From Candidatus Poribacteria bacterium (lineage in GTDB: Bacteria > Poribacteria > WGA-4E > UBA9662), in the NCBI GenBank assembly GCA_002709695.1, contig PAQF01000001.1, positions 8,067 through 46,885 of the forward strand: a DNA stretch of 38,819 nucleotides. The letters are read 5' to 3'. The notes under the pieces were generated by a model, which worked only from the letters and a program-made list of their open reading frames with translations, searched no databases and was not told where the DNA came from. Both the position numbers and the translations under genes were made by a program. The number at the start of each line of letters is the position of its first letter. Positions within the stretch are counted from its first letter, which is position 1. Shown in pieces: positions 1-9,291 of this stretch.

Positions 1-593
1 GTATAAACAGGTCCTGGACTTACAGCATTCACTCGTACACTGTAAGCCGCCAATTCTAAAGCTAATGTCTTGGTTAAACTAATAACACCTGCTTTAGCGA
101 CATTATATGCTGCAACTAATGCTGCGGGGTTTTGCCCATTGATTGATGCAATATTGACGATACTTCCAGATTCTTGGGGTTCCATTATTTTGCCGGCAGC
201 ACGACAGCAGTAAAATGTCCCTGTTAAGGTCACATCCAGTACACGTGCCCATTCGGAGTCTCCAAGTTCAACGATTGGATTAACATTTTGACCGATACCC
301 GCATTGTTAACTAGGATGTCCAGGCGCTTGTGATTATCGACAATACGGTTAAAAAACGTTTTTACACCTTTACTATCAGTAACGTCAAGAAAGATCCCAT
401 CTACATTCAAACCTTTTTCTTGTAGTTGACTTGCTTCAATTTTGGCTTTTTCAACTTGTAAATCGGCAATAATCACTTTTGCACCGTTGATGGCAAGTTG
501 TTCGACGATTCCTAACCCCAATCCCTGAGCGGATCCAGTAACTACTGCGGTTAATCCATCAAGACAATATTTTTTGTTTTCTTTATCGTTCAC
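1..593 (-). CDS. SDR family NAD(P)-dependent oxidoreductase (3' end outside window)
   Basis: My translation of the minus strand from a GTG at 593 gives 197 codons running off the left edge. The start is supported by GGAG ten bases upstream. Classical short-chain dehydrogenase features are visible: the Rossmann motif TGSAQGLGLG near residue 20, the NNAG motif near residue 95, and the active-site YNVAK (YxxxK), followed by VRVNAVSPGPV. The family catalyses NAD(P)-linked alcohol/ketone interconversion, often on sugars, polyols or 3-oxoacyl substrates; the specificity cannot be read. It lies downstream of a Gfo/Idh/MocA dehydrogenase and a sugar isomerase on the same strand, which suggests sugar or polyol catabolism. 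The missing C-terminus should be about 50-60 residues. Confidence 0.9.
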   Translation of the reverse strand, partial: MNDKENKKYCLDGLTAVVTGSAQGLGLGIVEQLAINGAKVIIADLQVEKAKIEASQLQEKGLNVDGIFLDVTDSKGVKTFFNRIVDNHKRLDILVNNAGIGQNVNPIVELGDSEWARVLDVTLTGTFYCCRAAGKIMEPQESGSIVNIASINGQNPAALVAAYNVAKAGVISLTKTLALELAAYSVRVNAVSPGPVY

Positions 594-643
594 AAGTTTT
601 GTTCTCCAAAGTACAGAGGTAATTGCTAGGAAAAAACGAGGTC

Positions 644-668
644 TTGAAAAACGCCGCGTGTTTTTCAA
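644..668. repeat. Inverted repeat / hairpin upstream of the SDR gene
   Basis: TTGAAAAAC at 644-652 is a perfect inverted match to GTTTTTCAA at 660-668, and with a G-T and a C-G pair inside the stem reaches 11 pairs around a 3-base loop. It lies between the Gfo/Idh/MocA gene and the SDR gene. No U-run follows directly on either strand, so it is not a textbook intrinsic terminator. It may still attenuate transcription or act as a binding site. Confidence 0.35.
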
Positions 669-704
669 AAGGGGTTTCAATCGTTATGCGTTTGATGCTT
701 GATT

Positions 705-911
705 CTAGCTGTATTCTATGACATCTATGTGATCAAGCATATATTGTTTAGGACTAACAAGGACTGTACCGTGTGCTCGCCGAATAGCGTCTGGACAAAT
801 CCGTTTGGGAATTTCATAGTGTTCTTGGCTACGAATTGCCATTACATAAGAAGATCTTCTTATTACAAAATCATATAGATACCCAAGCTGAACCATTATG
901 ACAAGACTCAA
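705..911 (-). CDS. Small hypothetical protein, doubtful
   Basis: An open frame of 68 codons begins inside the last 41 bases of the Gfo/Idh/MocA gene and continues past it. I do not recognise the protein; it has no obvious signal peptide, membrane segment or known motif, and the C-terminal half is polar (ending HIDVIEYS). No clear ribosome binding site precedes it. It could be a translationally coupled small gene, the remnant of a longer gene, or chance. It is listed because the 277-base gap is otherwise empty. Confidence 0.2.
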   Translation of the reverse strand: MSLVIMVQLGYLYDFVIRRSSYVMAIRSQEHYEIPKRICPDAIRRAHGTVLVSPKQYMLDHIDVIEYS

Positions 912-2031
912 CAGCTTTATAAATGAATCGCATGCCTCTCAATCCGTCGTAAACCGTTGGAAAATCGTATTCCTCTATCTTCATTGGATCACCATCAATG
1001 TGTTTCCGAATGGCGTCCGCAACGCCAACGTAAATAGTAGCAAAACCTTCTAAGTAACCTTCTGGATGCCCCGGTGGAATTCGTGTACAGTCTGCTGCTG
1101 ATTCAGAAAGATAACCTTGCGCACGAGTCAGCGTTTGCCTAGGTTCTCCATAACGATAAAGCTCAAGGTAATTTGGATTTTCATGTGCCCATTTAATTGC
1201 ACCTTTTTCGGCATATACTCGAAGTGTCAACCCATTCTCTTCTCCAGTAGCAACTTGGCTAATGCTTAGAACTCCTTTACCTCCGCCTTTGAGACGGAGG
1301 AGAGCATTGACATCCTCATCAAGTTTCCTATCAGGCAAAAATGTACTCTTGTCTGCACAGATTTCCGTAACTGGATCTCCCGTGATATACTCTAACAGGT
1401 TGATACAATGCGTGCCAACATCTCCTAAAGTCCCTCCAATGCCTGATTGTTTGGGATCAACACGCCAAGCCGCTTGCTTCTGACCCAGTTTCTCATGAGG
1501 AACCATGAGGAAATCTTGCAGATATTCAACTAACACTTTGCGGATTTTTCCCATTTCACCTGAAGAGAATAGTTGGCGTGCATGCCTAACAAGTGGATGT
1601 CCTGTGTAGTTGTGAGTAAGTGCGAACACAAGTCCTGATTCCTCAACCATTTTAACCATAGCTTCGGCTTCTTCAAGGTTGTATGCCATGGGTTTGTCGC
1701 AAACGATATGAAACCCTTTTTCTAGAAAGGCTTTGGCAATAGCGAAATGAGATACATTGGGTGTGACAATACTAACAAAGTCAATCCGCTCATCTTCAGG
1801 AAGTGCAGATTCAGCGATAGCCATTTCCTGATATGTATCATAGCAGCGATTTGGATCAAGGTATAATTGTTGGCCAGTAATGCGGGTGTTTTCGGGCGTT
1901 TGTGAGAAGCACCCCGCAACAAGCTCGATTTGTTGATCCAGCGTGGCAACGATGCGATGTACACCACCGATAAAGGCTCCTTGACCTCCTCCGACCATAC
2001 CCATACGCAATTTGCGTCTCCAAGATTCCAT
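871..2031 (-). CDS. Gfo/Idh/MocA family oxidoreductase
   Basis: A 386-residue NAD(P)-dependent sugar, inositol or amino-sugar dehydrogenase of the Gfo/Idh/MocA family. The N-terminal Rossmann fold carries the GMVGGGQGAFIG dinucleotide loop (about residues 11-22), then FVSIVTPN and the hallmark CDKPMA (the usual EKP with Asp for Glu). The C-terminal substrate domain has GGTLGDVGTHCINL, with the catalytic-type Asp and His of the DxGxH motif. Length is normal for the family. The substrate cannot be named. A sugar phosphate isomerase/epimerase lies 62 bases upstream on the same strand and an SDR downstream, a common arrangement in sugar catabolic loci, so they are probably co-transcribed. The stop is TGA. 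Confidence 0.93.
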   Translation of the reverse strand: MESWRRKLRMGMVGGGQGAFIGGVHRIVATLDQQIELVAGCFSQTPENTRITGQQLYLDPNRCYDTYQEMAIAESALPEDERIDFVSIVTPNVSHFAIAKAFLEKGFHIVCDKPMAYNLEEAEAMVKMVEESGLVFALTHNYTGHPLVRHARQLFSSGEMGKIRKVLVEYLQDFLMVPHEKLGQKQAAWRVDPKQSGIGGTLGDVGTHCINLLEYITGDPVTEICADKSTFLPDRKLDEDVNALLRLKGGGKGVLSISQVATGEENGLTLRVYAEKGAIKWAHENPNYLELYRYGEPRQTLTRAQGYLSESAADCTRIPPGHPEGYLEGFATIYVGVADAIRKHIDGDPMKIEEYDFPTVYDGLRGMRFIYKAVESCHNGSAWVSI

Positions 2032-2093
2032 TATTATCTCTCCTTAATTATGATATTTTTCCGAATTTGAGTGTTAATTAGGATTAGAATTGA

Positions 2094-3143
2094 TTAACTC
2101 AGTCCAAGAATCTGACGATTTTGTTCTGTGTTTGTTTCACCACCTGCAAAGTCATCAAAAGCGATGTCTGATGTCTCAATAATATGTTTAGCGATAAAAG
2201 GCGCTCCTTCAGCGGCACCTTGATCGGGGCTTTTAATACAACATTCCCATTCTAAGACTGCCCAACTTGTATAATTTGCTTCTGCCAATAACGTAAAAAC
2301 ACTAGTAAAATCAACTTGGCCGTCACCAAGAGATCGGAACCTTGCAGCTCGCCCAGACCAAGGCTGATAGCCTCCATAGACACCGACACGGCCAGTTGGT
2401 CGAAACTCTGCGTCCTTGACATGAAATCCCTTAATACGCTCACCGTATAATTTAATAAAATCTAAGTAATCGAGTTGTTGTAGTAAGAAATGGCTAGGAT
2501 CATAATTCAGGCATGCTGCGGGGTGATTATCCGTATAATCGAGAAACATTTCATAGGTGGCGCCATCGTAAACATCTGATCCCGGGTGGAGTTCATACCC
2601 TAATACTCTGCCTTTATCTTCCGCTAAATCCAAGATGGGTCGCCAGCATCTAGAAAGCTCTCTGAAAGCCTCTTCGATGATGCCTTCTGGTCTTTGTGGC
2701 CATGGATAAATCATTTGCCAAGCAAAGCCGCCGGACAACACGGGAATGACCTCTGTACCCATATTTACTGAGGCATGTATGGTTTTCTTTAGTTCTTCCG
2801 TTGCCCATTCAGTTCTGTCATTTCCTTTTAAACCAGGTGGATGGAAAGCTTCAAACATAATCTCATAGGCTGGGTGAACAGCCAAAACTTGACCCGCTAA
2901 ATAGGCTGCTAACTCGGTTGGTTCGAGTCCCATTTCTGTCAGTTTGCCTTTAAAATCATCACAATAGGTTTTGGATATTGCAGCTTGGTCTAAGTTAATA
3001 ACACGTTCATCCCAAGCTGGAATTTGGACACCTTTGTAACCTAAACCAGCAACCCACCTCCCGATATTTTCTATGCTGTTGTATGGTTCTTCGTCACGCA
3101 TAAACTGAGCGAGGAAGATAGCAGGACCTTTCATTTTTGGCAT
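2094..3143 (-). CDS. Sugar phosphate isomerase/epimerase (xylose isomerase-like TIM barrel)
   Basis: A 349-residue protein of the AP endonuclease 2/xylose isomerase-like superfamily. Strand-end motifs of the barrel are visible: GYKGVQIPAWD near residue 37, YELHPGSDVYDG with the metal-type Glu and His near residue 185, NYDPSHF near 218, FHVKDAEF with the conserved His and Asp near 240, GDGQVDF near 273 and LEWEC near 298. These proteins isomerise or epimerise ketoses or inosose-type compounds using a divalent metal. There is no signal peptide, so it is cytoplasmic. It is the first gene of the minus-strand run with the Gfo/Idh/MocA gene. The exact substrate is not predictable. Confidence 0.9.
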   Translation of the reverse strand: MPKMKGPAIFLAQFMRDEEPYNSIENIGRWVAGLGYKGVQIPAWDERVINLDQAAISKTYCDDFKGKLTEMGLEPTELAAYLAGQVLAVHPAYEIMFEAFHPPGLKGNDRTEWATEELKKTIHASVNMGTEVIPVLSGGFAWQMIYPWPQRPEGIIEEAFRELSRCWRPILDLAEDKGRVLGYELHPGSDVYDGATYEMFLDYTDNHPAACLNYDPSHFLLQQLDYLDFIKLYGERIKGFHVKDAEFRPTGRVGVYGGYQPWSGRAARFRSLGDGQVDFTSVFTLLAEANYTSWAVLEWECCIKSPDQGAAEGAPFIAKHIIETSDIAFDDFAGGETNTEQNRQILGLS

Positions 3144-3478
3144 ATTTTTATCCCTTATAAATGTATTGTTCTGGTTAAGCGAGTTTCCTTAATCAATTGG
3201 AATTTTAAAATAGACTGATTCATAGGTCAAGTTTCCTACTCAACCGCTTAGACTGAATCTGTAAGGTAATAGATATAGATCCAATGCTCTCGATCAGCAG
3301 TTCTTTTGATAATATCATATAATTTATCGGAATAGTGAACTGTTGATGATTGAAGCTATATGCTCAAAACTGGGAAAAGGCTCACTACACATGTTACAAT
3401 TATGAAACCATCAGAGATAAAGCTCCATTTTGCTTGTCGGCATTCTTCAAAATAAAGAAAGATAGAAAATTCCTAAAT

Positions 3479-4228
3479 TTGGTTAAAGCAATTACTTTTG
3501 ATTTTTGGCAAACAATATATATTGATAATCAAGAACTAAATATAAAACGAGACGAGCTCCGAGCATTAAAAATATGGAAATACCTAACTGGAATCGGACA
3601 TAATAATCTTAGACTAGAAGCTGTTGAACAATCAGTTCAAATAGCCAATGATTTTGGTCTGTCACTTTGGTATAAAGGGGTTGTTATTTCTATTGATAAT
3701 TGTGTTTCTGAGATGGGGGGATTTCTTGGTATTCCATTCAATGATGCAGAGACCCATACAATTACTGAGATAATGGGTCTGGCAACATTAGAAACTGCAC
3801 CTCCGCTTGCCCCTTTCATTGAGATCCAATTACCTGAACTTGCTAAGAAGTACCGTTTAGGGATTGTGTCAGATACTGGATTAACATCTGCCAAATTTTT
3901 ACGTTGTTTGCTATTACGAGATAATATTATTTCGTACTTTACGGCACTCGGATTTTCAGATGAACTAGGATATTCAAAACCTAATCCAACCATATTTCAG
4001 CTTACACTACAACAATTAGGAGCTGTTTCTTCCGAATCAGTGCACATTGGGGATTTGATACAGACGGATATTTATGGTGCCAAACGTGCTGGGATGAGGA
4101 CAATCCAATATACTAATGAATTGGGAGAAAAATATACTGGGAAATTCAAGGCAGAAAATCAGAGCTTGTTGCCAGATGCAGTTATAAATAATTTCTGTGA
4201 CATACAGTTGGTCATTAATGACTGGTAA
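3479..4228 (+). CDS. HAD superfamily hydrolase
   Basis: A haloacid dehalogenase-type hydrolase. Motif I is TFDFWQT (nucleophile Asp, with Trp in place of the usual second Asp, a known DxW variant), motif II is VSDTG, the motif III Lys is in YSKPNP, and motif IV is HIGDLIQTD. The open frame extends upstream to a TTG at 3350, adding 43 residues unlike the family. I prefer the TTG at 3479, which places motif I six residues from the start, as usual. Neither start has a strong ribosome binding site and no in-frame ATG is available. Loss of the second Asp may reduce phosphatase activity. The gene stands alone on the plus strand and converges on the outer-membrane protein gene; substrate unknown. 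Confidence 0.85.
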   Translation: MVKAITFDFWQTIYIDNQELNIKRDELRALKIWKYLTGIGHNNLRLEAVEQSVQIANDFGLSLWYKGVVISIDNCVSEMGGFLGIPFNDAETHTITEIMGLATLETAPPLAPFIEIQLPELAKKYRLGIVSDTGLTSAKFLRCLLLRDNIISYFTALGFSDELGYSKPNPTIFQLTLQQLGAVSSESVHIGDLIQTDIYGAKRAGMRTIQYTNELGEKYTGKFKAENQSLLPDAVINNFCDIQLVINDW

Positions 4229-4285
4229 ATTGAAATTTTGCTTTTAAATAGTAATTAAATGGTCATCGGTATTTCTATCTAATAG

Positions 4286-7200
4286 CTACAATTCTGCAAC
4301 CATCTCCATTGTTAAGCGATGTTCTGGTTTTTGTCGTTTGGTTGATAGAAGTTGATAGTTTAAACGAAGAAGCAGATCGGTAAACTTGCGTACTTTGTAG
4401 TCTGCCGTTGTACGAATCTCATGGCTAACGCCTTCATAGAAATTGTATCTGGCAAACGGGATTCCTCCTTTACTTTTCCCGTTTGCCAGGCGATAATTGA
4501 TGTCGAACCTTCCTCTGTTGATGATCGAATAACTCAGGTGGTTTTCCATAGAAACTGTTTGTGTTCGTGTTTTAGGCTGATCATCAAATTCTTCAAAATC
4601 AATCGTATTTTGGTATATCCCAGTTATACCAACACGTATTGATCTGTTAATTTCGTAGCGAAGATTTATCTCGCTATTACGTTCTGCTTGATCCAGGTTT
4701 GAGATATCACCACGACCTCCAATTTCTGCGAACTTTTCCTGTTCTTTCCTTAGCTCAAGGCGAGTACTGACAGATAATCGTAGTGTAGGGTTGAGGGTAC
4801 AGCGCAGGTCCCAATCACTGCTACTTCGTTTTCTTTCACGATTATTTATTCGTTTATTTAAAGTCCGATTGGTCGTACGACCCAGATCGACATTGAGTTT
4901 TGGTGATGGTGAAAGACCAACTTGAAGTCTCTGGTTCAGACGGCCAAAAATAGTTCGAGCAGTTTGTAGATCCTGAAGCAAGTATAGGGACACTAAGTCT
5001 GCATTCTCTTGTTCTTCGGTCAAATTAATTCGAGCCAGTGCATTAATCGCCTTTAGGAAACGACGACCGAAGCTTAATTGTTTGTCATGTTTTGCCTTCC
5101 ACTGTCGGGGGCGCAATCTTATCTGTATTTTTGCGTCAATAGCAGAAACAGGTTTATCACTGACATTCTGTATATATTTAATATAGTCCCCTTTCTCATA
5201 ATCTTCACGGTAGTGGAGGTCATCGATTTTGACATAGTGTCCTTCCCCAGGGTGAATTTCCCGACCGTTGTAGGGGTTGATATTAGTATAAATTTCACGT
5301 CGCTCGGTGGCCAGTTTTTTGTCTAGTTCATAGTTGATTTGCAAATCGATAGTACGGTTCAACGGGGACATCCGCATTTCAATATCAGCTAATTGTGTGG
5401 TTGTGTTGGGTGCTCTCCCGCGAGTTGTCTCGAATTCACGGCGAGAGATATTGCTTGACAAGTTAGCCCATTTTTGAGGTTGAGAGAAGACCCCAATGGT
5501 CCATGTCTTGGCCTTTGTATTCGATTTCCAGTCTGTGAAACCGAGCATTTCTCCATCAATTTCCAGAAGTTCATCCTTTTCATACGATTCTTCCCAACCA
5601 TATTGAGCATTCACAGTAGCCCATTTGAATTCGGCTAGATTGACGAAAGCCTTAGAAACACGTCGTTTTCGGTTTAAGTTTAAGTTATCGTTTGGGTCTA
5701 AATCTACTGCTTCAAATTGCTCAATTGAACCATTTAGTGTCGACCCACGAATTCGTCGCGATAGGTTCCATTGATTTCTTTCTTTTCGAAATTGTTTTTG
5801 ATTGCCAATTCCTGAGGTATTGACTTGAGTATTATTTCGCAAACTGGGAAACTTCAACGGGGTGAGAAAAAAACCGTAGTTGATAAATGCCGTATCCTGT
5901 CTAGCGTGAGGGGATTCGTTGTCAAAAATTGACGAATCAATATTACGTGTTTTCCCTATTCCAGAACTGAACTGCATCCATTTTAAGGGTTGAAACTGTA
6001 TGTCGATGTCTACCAACCTTTCTTCGCCAACCGGAACGTTGGAAGTATCCATCAAGTACTGGTTATCGAATTGTTGTTCGGCATATAGTTCCTCATATTG
6101 GAATTGATTCCGGTTTTTGCTTGATGCACCAACAGGAACGAAACCGGCATCGGTTAATCGTAAATCTAGGTTGATGTCAAGTTTTTCAGTTGATGCATTA
6201 CCAACTAATTCCCAAGATTTTCCCAGAATTTTTCGATCAATTTGAGAGAAGGTATTTTTATCGGTCGCACTCAACGCAAATTTTCCACGCATCAACATGT
6301 AATCAATGGGCGAGATTTGCGCTTCAATTCCCCACACGGTGTGGCGTTGCGGTGCAATGAGTGATTTTTGATTTTCACCAACGTCCAAAATATTTTGTCG
6401 AAGGTTTGACATATCTTGGTCAGTCAGCATTGCATATGTGCTTTCTGGGTCGCTGAGGTCTGATTCAACAGCGTAAGAGAACCCGAGTTTGACTTGGTTC
6501 CCTAGAAAATCAAGCGATCCACTTACGCTTTGAAGGGTTCTTTGATAAATAAGGTCTTCTTGAATATATTCGAAGTCAACACGAATTACATCATTGCTGG
6601 TAATCAAATGTTTGCTGGTAAACTCAATAATAGGATCCCCATAATCCCGAATAAAGTAGTCGTTATTTTCACCACGACGCATGCGCTTACCATTTAGCCA
6701 AACAATCTCACTTCCAGCTTTGACAACCACATATTGACCCTCGACATCAATACGATATTCGCTTCTTCCTTCTTCACCTCTGATGGTTTTACTATCAGAT
6801 TGACCTTTTGGAATTGCACTGGGAATGAGTCGAAATGCTCCCCAACCAAAATTGCCCTCCACTGATACCCCTTCAAGTGCCATTGGAAACTGAACGTCAG
6901 AGTCGTCAAGTGATCCAACAAAATCACCAAATGTTGCATTAACATTTGGGCTGGTAATTTTAATGAGCTTCTGATCAATGTCTCGAATATTTTCTGTTGT
7001 CCCTTCAGGTTGAATTGGTAAATCTTGATCAGATAGCATGGCAATGACACTAACATTCTCAGCGACTTCACCATTTACGCTGATTCGTAGTTCCTGATTT
7101 TGTGTTAGAGAGCGACTACTACCAACAGAAATGCCAAACGTTTGAGACCCCGCTACCTGCAAAGTTGGTGGCTCATCATCTAAAATTGGTTCCTCACTTT

Positions 7201-7582
7201 TGGTGCCCTGGGTTTGGTCTAGTTCTTGAATTTTATTTTGTTGAGGAAAAAGATTTCGTTTATAAACTTTCTTAATTGCAAATGGAAATGATTGGTAGCG
7301 AGCGTGGACTTTTTGATGTACAAATCGCTGATTTAAAAAGGTGATTATTCCATCATTATAGTTGATTTTGTAATCGATATTACGTACGAGTTGGAAGTTA
7401 CTAGCTGTGATAGTTTCAGATTGAAGAAAGACGGGTGAGAACTGCAAAAGAATAGGGCTTTCCAAATCCAGAATTTCAAACGTTTCGTTCTTCTCAAGAA
7501 GAGATATCTTTTCAGGAAAACTAGAATCATTTTCCTTTGCTATGACAGGTTGGATGAACAAAAAAAAAGTATGAAAAAGCAA
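4286..7582 (-). CDS. Large outer-membrane beta-barrel-like surface protein
   Basis: A 1098-residue exported protein. The N-terminus is a hydrophobic stretch ending PVIA-KE, which reads as a signal peptide cleavage site. Residues 150-230 include LSDQDLPIQPEGT and IRDIDQ followed by NATFGDF, a block I associate with long surface/outer-membrane proteins of FCB-type bacteria, some SprA-like. The rest is rich in alternating polar/hydrophobic strands with many Arg, Tyr and Asn, and ends in an amphipathic strand (RLTMEMVAEL), consistent with a C-terminal barrel. Function unknown. The only in-frame start is a TTG at 7582 without a Shine-Dalgarno. A better ATG with GGGAAG upstream lies at 7650 in another frame, and one extra T in the 9-T run (7560-7568) would join the two into a complete signal peptide. 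Confidence 0.8.
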   Translation of the reverse strand: MLFHTFFLFIQPVIAKENDSSFPEKISLLEKNETFEILDLESPILLQFSPVFLQSETITASNFQLVRNIDYKINYNDGIITFLNQRFVHQKVHARYQSFPFAIKKVYKRNLFPQQNKIQELDQTQGTKSEEPILDDEPPTLQVAGSQTFGISVGSSRSLTQNQELRISVNGEVAENVSVIAMLSDQDLPIQPEGTTENIRDIDQKLIKITSPNVNATFGDFVGSLDDSDVQFPMALEGVSVEGNFGWGAFRLIPSAIPKGQSDSKTIRGEEGRSEYRIDVEGQYVVVKAGSEIVWLNGKRMRRGENNDYFIRDYGDPIIEFTSKHLITSNDVIRVDFEYIQEDLIYQRTLQSVSGSLDFLGNQVKLGFSYAVESDLSDPESTYAMLTDQDMSNLRQNILDVGENQKSLIAPQRHTVWGIEAQISPIDYMLMRGKFALSATDKNTFSQIDRKILGKSWELVGNASTEKLDINLDLRLTDAGFVPVGASSKNRNQFQYEELYAEQQFDNQYLMDTSNVPVGEERLVDIDIQFQPLKWMQFSSGIGKTRNIDSSIFDNESPHARQDTAFINYGFFLTPLKFPSLRNNTQVNTSGIGNQKQFRKERNQWNLSRRIRGSTLNGSIEQFEAVDLDPNDNLNLNRKRRVSKAFVNLAEFKWATVNAQYGWEESYEKDELLEIDGEMLGFTDWKSNTKAKTWTIGVFSQPQKWANLSSNISRREFETTRGRAPNTTTQLADIEMRMSPLNRTIDLQINYELDKKLATERREIYTNINPYNGREIHPGEGHYVKIDDLHYREDYEKGDYIKYIQNVSDKPVSAIDAKIQIRLRPRQWKAKHDKQLSFGRRFLKAINALARINLTEEQENADLVSLYLLQDLQTARTIFGRLNQRLQVGLSPSPKLNVDLGRTTNRTLNKRINNRERKRSSSDWDLRCTLNPTLRLSVSTRLELRKEQEKFAEIGGRGDISNLDQAERNSEINLRYEINRSIRVGITGIYQNTIDFEEFDDQPKTRTQTVSMENHLSYSIINRGRFDINYRLANGKSKGGIPFARYNFYEGVSHEIRTTADYKVRKFTDLLLRLNYQLLSTKRQKPEHRLTMEMVAEL
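7560..7568 (-). repeat. Nine-base homopolymer (T on coding strand) in the signal-peptide region
   Basis: A run of nine A on the plus strand (T in the sense of the outer-membrane gene) lies within the codons of the hydrophobic signal core. The ATG frame from 7650 has no stop until past the run; adding one T gives MSKITVYTRRQ... followed by FFILFFLFIQPVIA-KE, a convincing signal peptide. This could be phase variation by slipped-strand mispairing, transcriptional slippage, or a sequencing/assembly error. Confidence 0.6.
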
Positions 7583-7817
7583 TTTAAGTTGTCGATATAA
7601 CTTGCAACATTAAGCGGCTGTCGCCGGGTGTACACTGTAATTTTACTCATACTTCCCGATTTTTAGGTGTGTCCTTCTTCGGCACGGACTCAAGGCTTGG
7701 AAATTATCATTTGAAATTATGAAGCGTGGAACACTAACAAAACTTTTTTGTTTTGTGTTGGTTAATCTAAGTTCCGCTAGATTTCATGCCTAATGTTGTT
7801 TGATTTATAAACATTTT

Positions 7818-8012
7818 TTATATGCACAAGCCGTAGTCATAAACATCAATTGATGGTTGGGGGTTATCTGTACCATAATTAGATATTGGTCTAAATGTGT
7901 TCAACCATTCTGGGATATTTATGTTGATTCCTTTTTCTGGTGACCATAGCCAGTTATCTTCTAGGGCGTTTTGTGCTTTCTGATATATATTGCAATAATT
8001 CTTTATATCCAT
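7818..8012 (-). CDS. Small hypothetical protein
   Basis: A 64-codon ATG frame in the gap between the NHL lipoprotein gene and the outer-membrane protein gene, on the same strand as both. The product is soluble-looking, with several Trp, Asn and Pro residues (for example NWLWSPEKG and PEWLNTF) and no membrane segment. I do not recognise it, and no ribosome binding site is visible upstream. It may be a relic of a longer gene. Low confidence that it is expressed. Confidence 0.3.
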   Translation of the reverse strand: MDIKNYCNIYQKAQNALEDNWLWSPEKGININIPEWLNTFRPISNYGTDNPQPSIDVYDYGLCI

Positions 8013-8158
8013 TTGATAAGTATTTCAAATGGATTTGGTTACTCTAGGTCAATACTAAAAATATTCGTTGTCCCAAAGTATTTGCGAGTTCGAAGCCGGG
8101 AAAGACTTCAAATGCTATTGAACATCTAAGGAATTATTGGATTAGGAGGCATAAGTTC

Positions 8159-8266
8159 ATGAGGTTTATTAACTTTCTCATTCGGGATTACAAACTACTT
8201 GGTTTTGCTGTATATATAATCGTTAGGTTGATGATACTTACTGATAAGTTCTTTATTAATTGTTAG
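8159..8266 (+). CDS. Possible 35-residue small membrane protein with strong ribosome binding site
   Basis: An ATG at 8159 is preceded by a perfect AGGAGG nine bases upstream and opens a 35-codon frame ending in TAG at 8266. The product (starting MRFINFLIRDYK) has a hydrophobic centre (LLGFAVYIIVRLMIL) that could span the membrane once. It overlaps the last four bases of the NHL lipoprotein gene on the opposite strand. No homologue is recognised; the evidence is only the ribosome binding site and the hydrophobic core. Confidence 0.25.
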   Translation: MRFINFLIRDYKLLGFAVYIIVRLMILTDKFFINC

Positions 8267-9291
8267 TCGGAAATTTTCTGTTTGGTATATATTATTTGAA
8301 AAACTTTAATATCATTTCCCCCCGAATCGCTGACAAATATCTTTCCTTGTTTGGAGATGGTAATTCCAGTTGGATCTACTAACTGCTGTTTGCCAAATTC
8401 AAACACTAACTGGTTATTGTTTGTTTCAATGTCTTGGTTTTGAAGAACCTTGACGCTCTGACTTCTGCGATCAGTTATGTAGATATAGCCTGATTGATCC
8501 AATGCTACGTGTGAAGGATCTTGCAGATGTCCTGACCAAATGAAAATCAAGTTCCCACTGAAGTCATACTTCTTCAACCGCTGATTTCCAGAGTCGACAA
8601 CGTAGATGTTCCTTTTCTGGTCAAGGGCAATATCTGTTGGATTTTGGAATTGATTGCGGCCACTACCATAGCTACCTCTTTCGAAGAGTTTTTCTCCACG
8701 GCTGCTGAACTTTATAAAGCGATGGTTACCACGATCAATGACCAATATCTCTCCATTTTTATCAACTACAATGCTATATGGTCGATCAAATGCGATTGAT
8801 GAGTCAGTAACTGTCTGAAAGGCTCTATCGATAAGACTACAAAACTGGATACGGTCATTACCAGTATCGGCTACGTATAGCATTGAACTTCGAACGAAAC
8901 TGATAGCTAGCCCCATGGGGTTATCAAACTCACCGGATTGCCAACCACGATGTCCAATTTCTGCAATAAAATTTCCACTGAAATCAATAATCTGAATACG
9001 ATGGTTTCCTGTGTCGGCTACGTACAAAAGTTCGCCAATATCCAAAATCAGTCCGTGGGGATTCAGAAAATTTCCCGCGCCCTGACCTTTTCGACCAAGT
9101 GTATTGACATGGTTAATGCTCAGAATAGCTTTTAAGTTGGGTGGAGAAACCGAGGAAATAATCTTGGGAGAAATGATCTTGGTTGGGGAAACAGGAGTAC
9201 AAGAAGAAAGACAGACAAATAGACATAAAAATCCCATTTGTCGGTTGATGTAGCAAAGTCTCTTCGATGTTTTCTTATCCTTTTTCAACAC
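8263..9291 (-). CDS. NHL-repeat lipoprotein
   Basis: A protein built from at least five NHL-type repeats: units such as LYVADTGNHRIQI, LYVADTGNDRIQF, ILVIDRGNHRFIKF, IYVVDSGNQRLKKY and IYITDRRSQSVKVL recur about every 45-50 residues, giving a beta-propeller. It has a lipoprotein signal (basic n-region, then FLCLFVCLSSC with the lipid-accepting Cys). The open frame runs back to a TTG at 9351 inside the upstream gene. I chose the GTG at 9291, which gives a KK-rich n-region; an ATG at 9327 or 9237 is also possible, as no clear Shine-Dalgarno decides. It overlaps the end of the preceding lipoprotein gene (stop 9275-9277), suggesting translational coupling. Such propellers bind proteins, carbohydrates or RNA; the ligand is unknown. 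Confidence 0.82.
   Translation of the reverse strand: MLKKDKKTSKRLCYINRQMGFLCLFVCLSSCTPVSPTKIISPKIISSVSPPNLKAILSINHVNTLGRKGQGAGNFLNPHGLILDIGELLYVADTGNHRIQIIDFSGNFIAEIGHRGWQSGEFDNPMGLAISFVRSSMLYVADTGNDRIQFCSLIDRAFQTVTDSSIAFDRPYSIVVDKNGEILVIDRGNHRFIKFSSRGEKLFERGSYGSGRNQFQNPTDIALDQKRNIYVVDSGNQRLKKYDFSGNLIFIWSGHLQDPSHVALDQSGYIYITDRRSQSVKVLQNQDIETNNNQLVFEFGKQQLVDPTGITISKQGKIFVSDSGGNDIKVFQIIYTKQKISD

Noticed and set aside
7654-7720. Possible riboswitch in the leader of the large surface protein gene (GTCC...GGAC pairing)
   Set aside because: The short stem and sequence do not match any riboswitch I know, including c-di-GMP classes.
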